The notes below the pieces were generated by a model. That model was given only the letters and a program-made list of their open reading frames with translations, searched no databases and was not told where the DNA came from. Position numbers and translations under genes: made by a program. A stretch of 64,000 nt of DNA from the NCBI RefSeq assembly GCF_027943255.1, contig NC_072893.1:125735784-125799783 (forward strand). The letters are read 5' to 3'. This DNA comes from Anastrepha obliqua. Lineage: Eukaryota; Arthropoda; Insecta; Diptera; Tephritidae. The first letter of the stretch is position 1. The number at the start of each line of letters is the position of its first letter. This document shows positions 44,556 through 55,680 of the stretch, one piece after another.

Positions 44556-46046
44556 TAGTCCAGTCAAAAGAGACAAAAAAAATAGCCAACTAAGTAATTT
44601 TAGGAGTATGCGAGTTTATGGTTTTATTATGTAAAACCCATCACTGTGAACTTAAATTTGAGTTTTCGGGGTCGGGGGTTGTGTCCCGCGGCCGCCATCT
44701 TGGAAATAAGGGTGCAACTGGTTTTTGCGATTATCTCGTGAATTTCGAAAGTTACGAAAATTTTGTAAGATACTTTTTTGTAGATAAAATTATTATCTAC
44801 AACTTTCATTCAAAACTTTTTATTGTAATTAAAATTAGTAATAAAAAAGTTATAAACAAAATTACGGGAAAAATTAAGGGATGAATTGTTTTAAAGCGTA
44901 ATAACTTTGTTTTTATTGATTTTATGGAAAATATACATTAGAGCTTTTTTATAGAGCATTCTTTTGTGAACATTTTTGTCTATACGTTTTTTCCGCTATC
45001 TTTATTTAGTCGTATGATTTTGAGCTGCTAAGCGGAGCAACCAATACATTAGCGAAGCGCGTACATGATTACACAGGCCGACAAAATTTAACCAACATTC
45101 AGACCCAAAAACCAGACTATATATTTCCGAAGGTTTATGATGCGCTGAATCCAAATCTGGCCTCAGAATTGCTCTATCAGCTCATGTGTATATTATCTTA
45201 ATCGATTTTCAGGTGTAGGAAGATTTCGAAACATGAAAATTTCAAAATGCGATATCTCTGCGAAAAAAATGATATTTGAGCAAACAAAACGCCATTTGAA
45301 AAAAGAAAGCTTGTATTTAAAGATACCATCCTTTAATTTTGGTGAAAGAAAACATCTGCAAGGCTACATAACCTCAAATATAGGCAAAAATGGTGTTTTT
45401 TGCACTTTTAGGTTAGGATATCTCGAAAACCAGAGCTGATAGAGCAATTCTGAGGCCAGATTTGGATTCAGCGCATCATAAACCTTCGGAAATATATAGT
45501 CTGGTTTTTGGGTCTGAATGTTGGTTAAATTTTGTCGGCCTGTGTAATCATGTACGCGCTTCGCTAATGTATTGGTTGCTCCGCTTAGCAGCTCAAAATC
45601 ATACGACTAAATAAAGATAGCGGAAAAAACTTATAGACAAAAATTTTCGCAAAAGAATGCTCTATAAAAAAGCTCTAAAGTATATTTTCCATAAAATCTA
45701 TAAAAAAGAAGTTATTACGCTTTAAAACAATTGATCCCTTAACTTTTCGCGTAATTTTGTTTATAACTTTTTTATTATTAATTTTACAAAAAAAAGTTTT
45801 GAATGAAAGTTGTAGATAATAATTTTATCTACAAAAAAGTATCTTACAAAATTTTCGTAACTTTCGAAATTCACGAGATAATCGCAAAATCCAGTTGCAC
45901 CCTTATTTCCAAGATGGCGGCCGCGGGACACAACCCCCGACTCCGAAAACTCAAACTTAAGTTCACAGTGATGGGCTTTACATAATAAAACCATAAACTC
46001 GCATACTCCTAAAATTACTAAGTTAAATCTTTTTTTGACTGGACTA
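44556..46046. repeat. foldback element: 0.62-kb inverted arms, 249-bp spacer
   Basis: The left arm 44556-45183 and right arm 45433-46046 are inverted copies, visibly more than 90% alike over long stretches (for example GGTTTTATTATGTAAAACCC with GGGCTTTACATAATAAAACC, and CCGCGGCCGCCATCTTGGAA with TTCCAAGATGGCGGCCGCGG). The outer ends are TAGTCCAGTC and GACTGGACTA. The spacer (45184-45432) has an ORF continuing into the right arm (45233-45439) with no recognised domain. The arms hold ORFs but these are mirror images of each other, not genes. It is probably a non-autonomous DNA transposon of foldback type, or two copies of one element head to head. Confidence 0.85.
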
Positions 46047-46111
46047 TATCAGTTGCATGAATTGTCACATTGACAGTGCTGCCAGCGCTGCAAGTACTGC
46101 GCATTATAATG

Positions 46112-47445
46112 ATTTTCTGAATATAGCCTAGCTTTGAAGTCACTGCAGCTATGTACAGTGCGCGCCTCTATCAGTGAGACATTATTGCATTTACTATGTA
46201 GATTTCGGCATAACCAGCGCAATTTGACACGAATTTTGTTGATAACTGAAATAAATGCAAAGAAATGAGTGCGAATGCTGGACACAAAAATACTTTTACC
46301 TTTCACGACGTTTTCAGCCGCTTGTATTTCCCCTTTCGTCCCGCAAAGTTAAACAAATTTTTTGTATTTTATTTCTCATGCGTATTTTTCAATTTTTGTC
46401 TCTTTATTTTAGTTATATTTTTTAATTTTATTTGACTTTTAGATCCGTATCTCATAGCTCTTTAATTAATAAGTATAGGTTTTTCTTTGTTTTCTCATTT
46501 GTTTGTATATATAATTATTTTATTTTCTCATATATAATATATTTTATATATATATTAATATATTGCACTAAAAATATCTGTGATATTTTTTTTTCTTACT
46601 TTATTATACTTGTTTTACTATGTTTAGATTTTATATTTTTGTGTTCACTGTAATTTTCTATGCTTACTTCAGTGTCATTCGCTAATTTTTTTTTGTTTTT
46701 TGTTTTTGCTTCATTTAATAAAGTTATAATTAATTTTTGCTAATTCTTTGTATCGTTTTAACTTAATAATTTTCATTTATATTTCATTCCTAGCCATTTA
46801 ATATATATATTTTTTTTTGCTTTTCTTGTTTCTCTTTACGTATGCTATGCTTTGCCATCCTTCTTCGTGGGTTACGGGATGGCGCGCGGGTGCCTTACTT
46901 GCTTACATTTATTTCCTCTTTAAATGGTGTTTTTGTTTGCATTTCAGTTTCATTTCGGTTTCTTCAAATCTTAGTTATACTTAGCGCTCTTTTTCTGATT
47001 TATTTTAGTTTATTTTTTGATACTAACAGATAAAATAAATGTTGAGCCAAAATCAAAAACTCTGTATATTTCCCATATATAACGACGTATTCACACTGAC
47101 TTGCCTTGCAACTTCAAACAGTTAGTTGATATTTTGTCTTCTGGCGTTCAAATAGTCGAGTGTTCCAGCTCAATTGAATGACAATTTGTATGATCGACGG
47201 ATTTACAAAAAAAAAATATAATATATAAAAAACTGTTACTTGACCATAACGTGCTACGTGTGAATACCACAAATAACTTAAAATTTTTTTTTTATTTAAC
47301 AGAATTCTCTAACTTTTTAACTTCATTATCATAACCAAAAAATTACTTATATCAGGAAGAAACAGTTACAAAAAAAACACATTTACAACAGGCTATAAGA
47401 AAATTTACGCATTTTTTTTTAACTTTTAGCCGCAAAAAAATCAAG
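46112..47445. other. intergenic AT-rich, no gene seen
   Basis: T-rich; short ORFs of low complexity. A small GC-richer patch lies at 46865-46895. Nothing supportable. Confidence 0.5.
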
Positions 47446-47809
47446 TACAGGGTTGGCCATATTAAACTGACCCATTGAGTAACCCTATAACTTTTTACTG
47501 TAATTTGAAATCTAAGGTTTACGTCAACAAGCCAAAGACACTAGGCGCACTTAAGGCCAATATCCGACGGGAAATAGCCGCCATATCGGCCGAGACGCTG
47601 GCCAAAACTATGGAAAACGCCGAAAAACGGGCACATTACGCTATACGAGCTAAGGGCGACCACTTGCGCGATATCATATTCAAAAAGTGATGTAAACGAA
47701 TCTCCTTGAACTAAATTAAATGTTTTTCACAATGAAACACAAAAAAATGTTTCTTTTTCCATATTTTTTTAATAATCACATGGGTCAGTTTAATATGGCC
47801 AACCCTGTA
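47446..47809 (+). mobile_element. small mariner/Tc1-type element with perfect 29-bp TIRs
   Basis: The first and last 29 bp (47446-47474 beginning TACAGGGTTGGCCATATT, and 47781-47809) are exact reverse complements. Between them, the frame 47511-47690 is the C-terminal end of a transposase: KVYVNKPKTLGALKANIRRE, IAAISAETLAKTMENAEKRA, ending DIIFKK. At 364 bp, with only the last 60 codons, it is a deletion derivative that depends on transposase supplied elsewhere. The frame is clean. Its TIRs differ from those at 18604 and 32171, so it is a third subfamily. Confidence 0.9.
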
Positions 47810-47824
47810 CATATCCAAATACGT

Positions 47825-47984
47825 GCTAAGGGCGACCACTTGCGCGATATCATATTCAAAAAGTGATGTAAACGAATCTCCTTGAACTAAATTAAATGTT
47901 TTTCACAATGAAACACAAAAAAATGTTTTTTTTCCATATTTTTTTAATAATCACATGGGTCAGTTTAATATGGCCAACCTTGTA
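47825..47984 (+). repeat. duplicated 3' end of the small mariner element
   Basis: Positions 47825-47984 repeat 47649-47809 almost exactly: the coding end GCTAAGGGCGACCACTTGCG, the trailer and the terminal repeat, with one TIR mismatch (CCCTGTA to CCTTGTA). Only 15 bp separate the two copies. It could be a second insertion with a deletion, or a tandem duplication. Confidence 0.85.
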
Positions 47985-47989
47985 CTATA

Positions 47990-49200
47990 AGTCTGTAAAA
48001 AATAAATGTTTGAGAAATCAATCTTCTGCGCAATTTTTCATACTTTCATTTTTTTACCTTCTAATTTTTTTTTCTTTTTAGTCGTGATAAATCTTTTGCT
48101 TATAAATCTGTACAAATCACTTCCAATCGCTTTAGTTTAATTTTTTTCCTACTTATCAATGCAGCTTCATTTCTGCCAAACTACAATTAAATTTGTTTGC
48201 TCTAATTTTATTTGCTGATACGTTCTCAAGTGTACTCAAAGGGAAATGTTGGTATGTTTATTTTCTTTAAATTTTAATAGTTTTTTTTTGTTTTGTTTTG
48301 TTGTAATTCTTAGAGTAGGTTTAGTACACTAATGAGTTTTGAAAGCCTGGCGTTTAGTTGTGATTTTGTTTTTTGCCTTTACTATTATTTCATAAATGGG
48401 GTTTCGAAGTTCGGTCGGTCCTGATATCTTTTATTGGCATTGGGAAACCATTTTTAGTCATAGTTCTACTTACATAGCTCATTTATAGGTTTCTACGATT
48501 TGTTTTCATAGAAATTGAAATTCACATTCAAATTCATAAATTTTTTTTACAGATTTTGATATATAATAGTATAAGTAGATGGTGTTTTTTTAATTCTAGA
48601 AAACTCATAGTTTAGTTTTTTAAGTTTAAAGAGGTCACTTAAGTGAAGAAAATTGTTTCACATACTTGTAAACAGCTTTAATTTTGAGAGGAATGGGTAG
48701 AATTGAAAAATTATGGAAACAAAAATTTTCAAATTTCGAAAAAATATAGTCAGAAAAAAACAGTTTGCAAGCGAAATTTAATACATAGCAAAATAAAAAA
48801 AGGTAATAATTTCAAAATGCCTAAAGCTAAACAAATGAAACAACGATGGACTTGCAACTTTGAATAATCTATTACGGCCGATTTAAATAAATTTAATAAA
48901 AATAAAAAATATGTATTAATAATTTTTTTAACTCCTTTCAAAAACAACAACATCAACAAATATAAACGAACCTTTTTTAATCTCAGCGAATTTGCATTTT
49001 TATACTAAATATTTGGAGGCCGTGAAAGCAGTTTAAACCACTTCTTTGTACATTTAAATAAAATGTTTAATAACAGTGAGAGCTTAGAGAAGCAAGTGCA
49101 CTTGGACATTTTTGGATAACGGCGCAACAAAATATGTAATCAGATATTTCATTTTTTAATATATTTTAAATTTATGAAAAGGAAAATAAAACTAAATAAA
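47990..49200. other. intergenic, no gene seen
   Basis: AT-rich with poly-T runs. Nothing supportable. Confidence 0.5.
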
Positions 49201-49202
49201 TG

Positions 49203-49265
49203 TGACAACATCAAGACGCCCAGCATAAAAAGGAGGACGAGCTCGGCCAAATTTTTATTTATTTT
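49203..49265 (+). mobile_element. SINE 3'-end fragment
   Basis: ACAACATCAAGACGCCCAGC and GAGGACGAGCTCGGCCAAAT match the 3' half of the tephritid SINE (compare 9440-9495). It is followed by a T/A-rich tail (TTTTTATTTATTTTTATTTT). Confidence 0.65.
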
Positions 49266-49729
49266 TATTTTAAATAAATGTGGCTTTACGTGAATAATTT
49301 TGCTAAATTTCAAGGCTTAGAGAGCAATCAGCTGACAGGATTCTACAGGATTTTGCAAAATCCTGCAATAAAATCTACGATACTACGGTACGGAAGGGAA
49401 GTAATTTTTCATTTACATACATGGGGCTCTCATTAGTTTGATCGTAACAGCTGACAGAGGGCTGCGTTTACGTCGGTGAGTGTTTGCAGCATTAAGGCAG
49501 GAAACCGGTTTTTATAGAACTTGGCGAAACCAAACAATCAAATATAATATTTTTGTAGAGGGACATGAGGTCGAAGTGCAAACCCCAATTTTAAGCGAGA
49601 CATTGAAAATTCTTAATTCCAAATTGCTAGAAATTTTATCGAGCTTTAATAAAATTTATCAACAAATTGAGTCAGCAATAAATAAAAGCATAATTTTGAA
49701 ACTGAAATTTGAAAACTGAATGAATTTTT

Positions 49730-50810
49730 AGGTTCTAAATTTATAGGAAATTACAAAATTCATAAGATATTATAATGAATTTTTGGTAATAAATTTAATT
49801 TAACTGAAATTTGAAAACTGAATAAATTTTTAGGTTATAAATTTACAGGAAACTAAAAAATTTATAAGAAATTCAAAATTAAGAAATTAGAATTTTTTAG
49901 GTTATAAATTCAATTTAACTGAAATCTAAAGACTGAATAAATTTTTTTGTTGTAAATTTATAAGAAATTAAAAATGTATAAAACATTAAAAAATTTATAA
50001 GAAATTAAAAATTAAGAAATTTAAATGACTTTTTAGGTTATAAATTTAGTTTAACTGAAATTTAAAAACTGAATGAATTTTTTTTGTTGTAAATTTATAA
50101 GAAATTAAAAATGTATAAGAAATTAAAAAATTTATAAGAAATTAAAAAATTTATAAGAAATTAAAAATTAAGAAATTTAAATGACTTTTTAGGTTATAAA
50201 TTTAATTTAACTGAAATTTGAAAACTGACTGAATTTTTAGGTTCTAAATTTAGAGGAAATTTAAGAATGTATAAGAAATTAGAACGAATTTTTAGATTAT
50301 AAACTTAATTTAACTGAAATTGGAAAACTGAAGTTTTACAAGAAAGTAAAAAAATTTTAAGAAAAAAATACCGATGAATTTTTAAGTTATAAGAAAAAAA
50401 ATGTATAATAAAAAAAATATATAATGAATTTTTAGTTTATAAATTTATAAGAAATAAAAATTAAATTACAATGAAATTTTCGGTTATAAATTTATAAGAA
50501 ATTAAAAAATTTATAAAAAATAAAAAATTAAGAAATTAGAACGAGTTTTTAGGTTATAAAACAAAAATGTATAATAAAAACCAAAATTAGAATAAATGTT
50601 CAGATCATAAATTTATAAGAAATTAAAAAATTTATAAGAAATTAAAAAATTTATAAGAAATAAAAAATTAAGAAAAAAAATGAATGTTTTGGTCATAAAT
50701 TTATAAGAAATTAAAAAAATTATAAGAAATAAAAAATTAAATTACTATGAAATTTTAGGTTATAAATTTATAGAAAATAAAAAATTAAAAAATTGGAATA
50801 ATTTATGAAT
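49730..50810. repeat. AT-rich tandem array of short nested units
   Basis: The units alternate TGAATTTTTAGGTTATAAAT with TTATAAGAAATTAAAAA, sometimes with AATTTAACTGAAATTTGAAA. Copies of the GGTTATAAAT block occur about every 60-140 bp (for example 49832, 49900, 50036, 50193, 50483, 50757). There is no coding content, and it is distinct from the 33.7-kb array. Confidence 0.75.
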
Positions 50811-52050
50811 AAAAAGAAAAACTATATAAAAATCTAATTTTACAAAGCACTTGAGCACTAGAGCTTTTAAAAAATTGCTAAAAAATATAATTTCCAGAAT
50901 ATAAAAAAAATTATCTTGTGGCGAACTTGAAGTGACGTAAAGGGAAGTGTGCAAAAAATTGGAATTTAAAGATTGGGATTGGAAGTTAAAGAAAAATTGT
51001 TTTCACTATTTTTAATAGCCAAGAGAAGTTTGTTATGCGTTTCATAAACGAAAGAAAAATTAAATTTAGAATTAAAGAAAAAATATTTTCACTATTTTTA
51101 ATATTCATGTATAGTTTGTTTTGTGCTTCATAAAATTGTAATCTGTTTTCTTCGGCAAAAATAATTCAAAGCTGCTTATTAACTTCCACTTTTTCTTCGT
51201 CTTTTACTGGACTGCTTATATTGCATGCTTGTTACTTCGGAATTGCGCGTATTTTCGCTATTTTATTTGCTACTTTCTTTTCTAGTTATATCTGCATTCA
51301 TTTGCCTTTCGAACACTCATAAGCCCATCTGCAAGCACAACGCTACTACGCACACACTAAGCTTTCGCATTTCTCAACATAAGATTTACCAACCGTTTTA
51401 ATCTCTGTTTTTTTTTTGTTTTCACCGAACATAGTTTTTAATCTTTTATTAAGTTTCTGTATTTACTGCTCAATTTGTTTTTGTTTTTCTCTTGTTATTA
51501 GAAATCAATGTATGTATATAGACGTAAACATTAATATAGGTATGTATGTATATTACTAAAACGCTTAAGTTGATCGCTTACATAAATTTGTATGTAGTAG
51601 GTGTGTATGTATTTTTGTTTGTCTCATTCAATTTAAATCGTAGAGTACATTTAATAATTATAATAATATATTTATGTCGTAGTTATGTATGTATGTATAA
51701 ATTGTTTTGAGTTTTGGTTTTCATTTTTCAGTTTTCATTTTTCATTTTTTAAAGATGAAATATTTTTCACAATATAATATAATATTAATTAATAATAATT
51801 ACATAAATATGTATATAGGCACTTTCCTTTAGTTCAGAATTTTCCACTTAGATTTTCAAATTTGTTATAAAGTTTCGCATTTGTTTGGTTAGTAAAGTTT
51901 AAAATAAATATTTATTTGGTTTAATTTTAAGATCATCACCGTAAGGGAGAAGAGATAAGTTTTTGCTGATGTGGCTGCACTCACTTTCAGGCTAGAACTT
52001 TCACTTGCGCTTTCACATGCGGAAAGCGCTTGAGCTTGACCGATGCAAGG
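50811..52050. other. intergenic, no gene seen
   Basis: AT-rich. A short GTAT run lies near 51541-51550. The antisense ORF at 51889-52131 has no recognisable domain. Confidence 0.5.
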
Positions 52051-52056
52051 CTTTTG

Positions 52057-52278
52057 CGCGAAAACATTTTTGAAACAGCTTTTACTCAAAAATCTTATTG
52101 CGTAAAAAAAGCGTTTTCCAGTCAAAACCAATTTTCACATACAACGAGCTAACAAATGGCGACATAAAATTCATATATTTATGTAAAAACATTTGATTTT
52201 AGAAGAAAACATTTTTGGAAGAGCTTTACTCAAAAAGGTTATTGCGTAAAAAAGCGTTTTCCAGCCAAAAATCAATTT
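52057..52278. repeat. direct duplication, about 75-bp segment
   Basis: GAAAACATTTTTGAAACAGC, ACTCAAAAATCTTATTGCGT and AAGCGTTTTCCAGTCAAAAC (52058-52128) recur at 52205-52270 with few changes, 146 bp apart. Confidence 0.7.
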
Positions 52279-52839
52279 CTACTTACAAAACCACTTTTAG
52301 ACGAGCTTTTGCTAAGTTTTGACACATTTTGCTAGCTATCATCAAAGAGTATATAAAAGCACACGCACTAAATTCGACATACAGTGCTACCCATCAGCTA
52401 CTTATATTAGGCATTAATTTTTTCCCCAGTAAAATAAAATCACTATCCAAGTCTTAAGTATAAGAAACATGTTTATAGTAAATACATAACTAATTATGTA
52501 TAATTATATATAAAAAAATTAAAACTAAACATTAGAATAGCATTAAATTTAAGTAAGGCTTAATTTAGTAGTAGGCTTAAGAATTGTTGGTTCGTCATAG
52601 TTCTCTTCAATGTAATCCATCTTTTTTTTTTGTTTTTAATTAAGGCGCACAATGCTCAAGAATATTATTGGAAATACACACAAAAACAAAAATCAAGAAA
52701 TATAATCACTTAAGTGTTAAATATGATTTTTGACTTTTATAAAATGTTTGCTGAGTAGCATATTTTGCAAGTTAATAACATATTCAGCATGCCAGTGAAT
52801 GGACGATATTAAAATTTTATTTCAAACTGCTCAAGAAAC

Positions 52840-53650
52840 CAATTCAGCGCTTGCTTACAAATAAAATTGATGCTTGTTGATATGTTGCGAAGAGCAAAAA
52901 CTCAGTACTGCAAGACAAAATAATAATTTAAGTTACAAAAACCAAAAAAAAGTTGGCACGCTATAGTAGTAAAGGGGCTTACAATTCAAATGAAGCGATA
53001 ATGTTGTATTCAGCGTCGTATGTACTGCGCTCAGCAAAGTAAAAACTGCGATCAAATGAAGCGCACACTCTGCTTAGTAAATTAGTAAGAGCAAAGAAGT
53101 TTTAAGCTCAACTCACAAGTAAAACGAATTCTGTAATTCAGCGCTTTTTATGACCAATTCAGCTCGAACAAAATTAAGCGAAAATGAAAGTCTAATGAAA
53201 GACTATTTTTTTTAGTTACTGATCCTAGTAAATTAGTAAGAACAAAGTAGTTGTAAGCTCAACTCACAAGTAAAACGAATTCTGTAATTCAGCGCTTTTA
53301 ATAACCAATTCAGCTCGATTGAAATTAAGCGAAAATGAAAGTCTAATGAAAGACTAAACTCAACTAACAAGTAAAATGAATTTTCAGCGCTTCAACGAGA
53401 ATTCATCGCTTTTGATAACCAATTCAGCTTGAACAAAATTAAGCGAAAATGAAATCCTTAAAAGTGTAGCTTACACAGACAAAAATTATTTTTTAGTTAC
53501 TGAAATCATTGCAATCAGCTGTGAAAAATATTGCATTCAGCTTTGTAAAATATAGGCCGTAATAAAAAACTATTGCCGGCATTTAAATATTGCCTTCAGC
53601 ACTTTAAAATACTTTCAGCTTCTAGTAGCTTTCAGCGCTCAAGTTCAGAA
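52840..53650. repeat. TTCAGCGC-rich tandem repeats, 151-bp unit
   Basis: A unit starting AGTAAATTAGTAAGAGCAAA (53076) repeats at 53227, 151 bp later, with a third, shorter unit from 53359. Each includes GCTCAACTCACAAGTAAAAC, a TTCAGCGCTT motif, AACCAATTCAGCT and AATTAAGCGAAAATGAAA. Less regular CAGC-rich copies extend to 53650. Confidence 0.75.
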
Positions 53651-54014
53651 TTCTTAAAAAACGCTTCATGCCTAGCATGAAAATCATCCATATGAAGCTC
53701 CCTAAGAGCTGTGGCTTGTAGTGATTTATTTAACTAAATTTTGAAATTTGAATAGAAATTTAAAAAAATAAATGAATAATAAATAATAAATCCTGCAGCC
53801 GAATTAAACGCTGAAGCTATGGGGAAAGTAAGATTTTGGTTTTGAGCTCCAACCTAACCCTTTGCGCAAACATTTATTTGATAGAAATTCTGCGTTTGTA
53901 GCGCATTTCATTTTGTGGGCAATTAAAACTAGTCGATTTTATGCCAGAGTTCATTTATTTAATATTATTATCAAAATAGTCCAATTACTATCAAGATAGT
54001 CCTAGAATTACATT

Positions 54015-54295
54015 TGGGTAAGTTAGGTTAGGTTTTTGTAGCAGTCGGTTTGGAGTAGCCATGTAGGTCCACTTAGGCCATGTAGGGCCACTGTGTAACA
54101 GGGGAACCTTACTGTTTATTTGCTATGGAGCCATTTAGACTCTTAGGTTAGAAGCGTAGGATAGGTTTTATCCCAACACCGGTTAGTTGCGGAAGAGAGT
54201 CAAAATGGTATTTTACTAACAACTTTGCTCCACTCCTAGCTAAGGCTCTACAATTACAGCGGCAGTGTTCTACTGTTTCTTTCTCTTCCCTTCTA
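54015..54295 (-). mobile_element. probable LINE 3' end
   Basis: GTAAGTTAGGTTAGGTTTTT at the low end is the revcomp of the common LINE tail (CCTAACCTAACTTAC). The upstream trailer on the minus strand (GGCCCTACATGGCCTAAGTG) is GC-richer than the surroundings and has no intact frame. Confidence 0.45.
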
Positions 54296-54649
54296 CAACT
54301 TTAGGCAATTGATATTACAAAAAAAAAGTATATATTTATTTATAATTTTAAAAATATGATTCAATCCAATTTATAACAAAAAACACAAATTATTACTTAT
54401 TTCGAAATGTGTGATATTTCTCGAAAGCACTGAAAGAGTATTAAAAAGTTCTTCATCAAAATCACTACTTTCAGCAGAATTGTTGGTTAAAAATATTAGT
54501 TTGGTGAAAAAGAAATCCATTATTTTCTCCCTAGATGCTTGTAGTGATGGATATCTCGATAAAGTATCGATCAAACAAGTAAAGTTTTATGCTCATTGTC
54601 AAATTGACATTTCACACTAAAAAAATGCGTATGCTGTTTTTGTTTGTTC

Positions 54650-54965
54650 CATTCAGTTGTGAGTTACAGGGTGTTAACAATGCAAGTCAACAAAGAAGAA
54701 ATTCGGTACATTTTACAATTTTTCTTTGACAAATGCAAAAATGCAAGCCAAGCCACTGAAATTGTGAATGGTGTTTAGGGTGCCGATAATTACGCTAATG
54801 CAGCTAATTACGTGCAATTTTGGGTTCGTCGATTCCATTCAGACAATTTTGATGTTAAAGAAAATGTGGATAAGGTCGAAAATGTCGATAGAATCACAGA
54901 AATAATCGAAGTTGACCGGCACGTTAGTAGTCGTAGCAGGTCGCCCAGGAGCTAAGATCGACCAT
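54650..54965 (+). pseudogene. mariner transposase N-terminal fragment
   Basis: MQVNKEEIRYILQFFFDKCK, NASQATEIVNGV, a stop at 54776-54778, then GADNYANAANYVQFWVRRFH and SDNFDVKENVDKVENVDRIT. This is the mauritiana-type mariner start (helix 1, helix-turn-helix, W-x-x-R/K-F-x-S-G-x-F-x-V-x-D). A frameshift near 54935 leads to AQELRSTIQQI in another frame. The catalytic core is absent. Confidence 0.75.
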
Positions 54966-55324
54966 ACAGCAGATTTGAACCATTTTCTTTCTCTCTAAAC
55001 TAATATTCTATCTATTTCTGCCATTATGGGGATGTGTATCCGAAATAATTTTCACCACAAATTCAAAATTATTAATAATTCTGTTGCAACTCAAACTCAA
55101 ATTACTCTCAAATAAACAAGTATAAACATGTCAAATATTGCCTCCATTTAATTTATTTCGCCAAATTCGCCCATGACGTTCTGATAGCTCAAATGCACTC
55201 AAAGGGTTAAGAAAACTCAACTATAAACATAAGCGAAAAGTATTGTGAAACTGTGTAGGTCTGAAAAAATAGTAAAACCAAAGTTAAAAAAAAATAAATA
55301 ATATAGTATGCGTCTTGATAAATG
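54966..55324. other. intergenic, no gene seen
   Basis: AT-rich sequence between a mariner scrap and a SINE. Nothing supportable. Confidence 0.5.
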
Positions 55325-55680
55325 GAGGAACCTACAGTTTCAAGCCGACTCCGAACCGCAAACGGGCGCGTATTGCTTAAAATTTTTAGCATATCAACTG
55401 ATTTTTAGTCATTTAATGCGCATATCAATGAATTTTAGCGATTGTTAGCATTTAAACTCTTTTTAGCTCAAATTCAGCGCGCTGAATAACTCACTCATGT
55501 AATGTTTAACGTTAAAAGCTCATATTCAGCGCGCGTATTTCTTTACATGTTTAGCATTTTAACTGATTTTTAGTAATTTAATGCGCAAACGGTTTCTATG
55601 AGGAGCTTTTTATGGCAGAAATACACTCGGAGGTTGGCCATTGCCTGTCGAGGAACGACCGCTATTACTTAAAGTACTTA
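55325..55680 (-). mobile_element. SINE split by a 218-bp insertion
   Basis: AGGAACCTACAGTTTCAAGC then CGACTCCGAAC (left), and TTTCTATGAGGAGCTTTTTA, GCAGAAATACACTCGGAGGT, CGAGGAACGACCGCTATTAC (right), together give the SINE seen at 13040-13276. The two parts are separated at the CGCAAACGG site (55357-55365 and 55584-55592). Confidence 0.8.
55366..55583. repeat. TTCAGCGC-family insert within the SINE
   Basis: A 218-bp insert flanked by the 9-bp direct repeat CGCAAACGG. It contains GCGCGTATTGCTTAAAATTT, TTAGTCATTTAATGCGCATA, the palindrome TTCAGCGCGCTGAA and a second GCGCGTATT...TTTAATGCGCA copy. The same sequence recurs at 58603-58790. Confidence 0.7.

Larger units (their letters stand above)
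43865..46111. mobile_element. candidate TIR-bounded element with Myb-like ORF and foldback
   Basis: CATTATAATGCGCA (43865-43878) and its exact revcomp TGCGCATTATAATG (46098-46111) bracket a 2.25-kb region. It holds the two-exon Myb/SANT-like ORF and the foldback. Ten of the 14 bases (CATTATAATG) are self-palindromic, so the inverted match alone is weak. The Harbinger-like reading rests on the Myb-like ORF, since PIF/Harbinger elements carry one. No DDE transposase is present. Confidence 0.4.

Noticed and set aside
44618..45994. matching ORFs on opposite strands (44618-44884 and 45761-45994)
   Set aside because: They are the two arms of the foldback read in opposite directions; similarity comes from the inverted repeat, not from a gene family.
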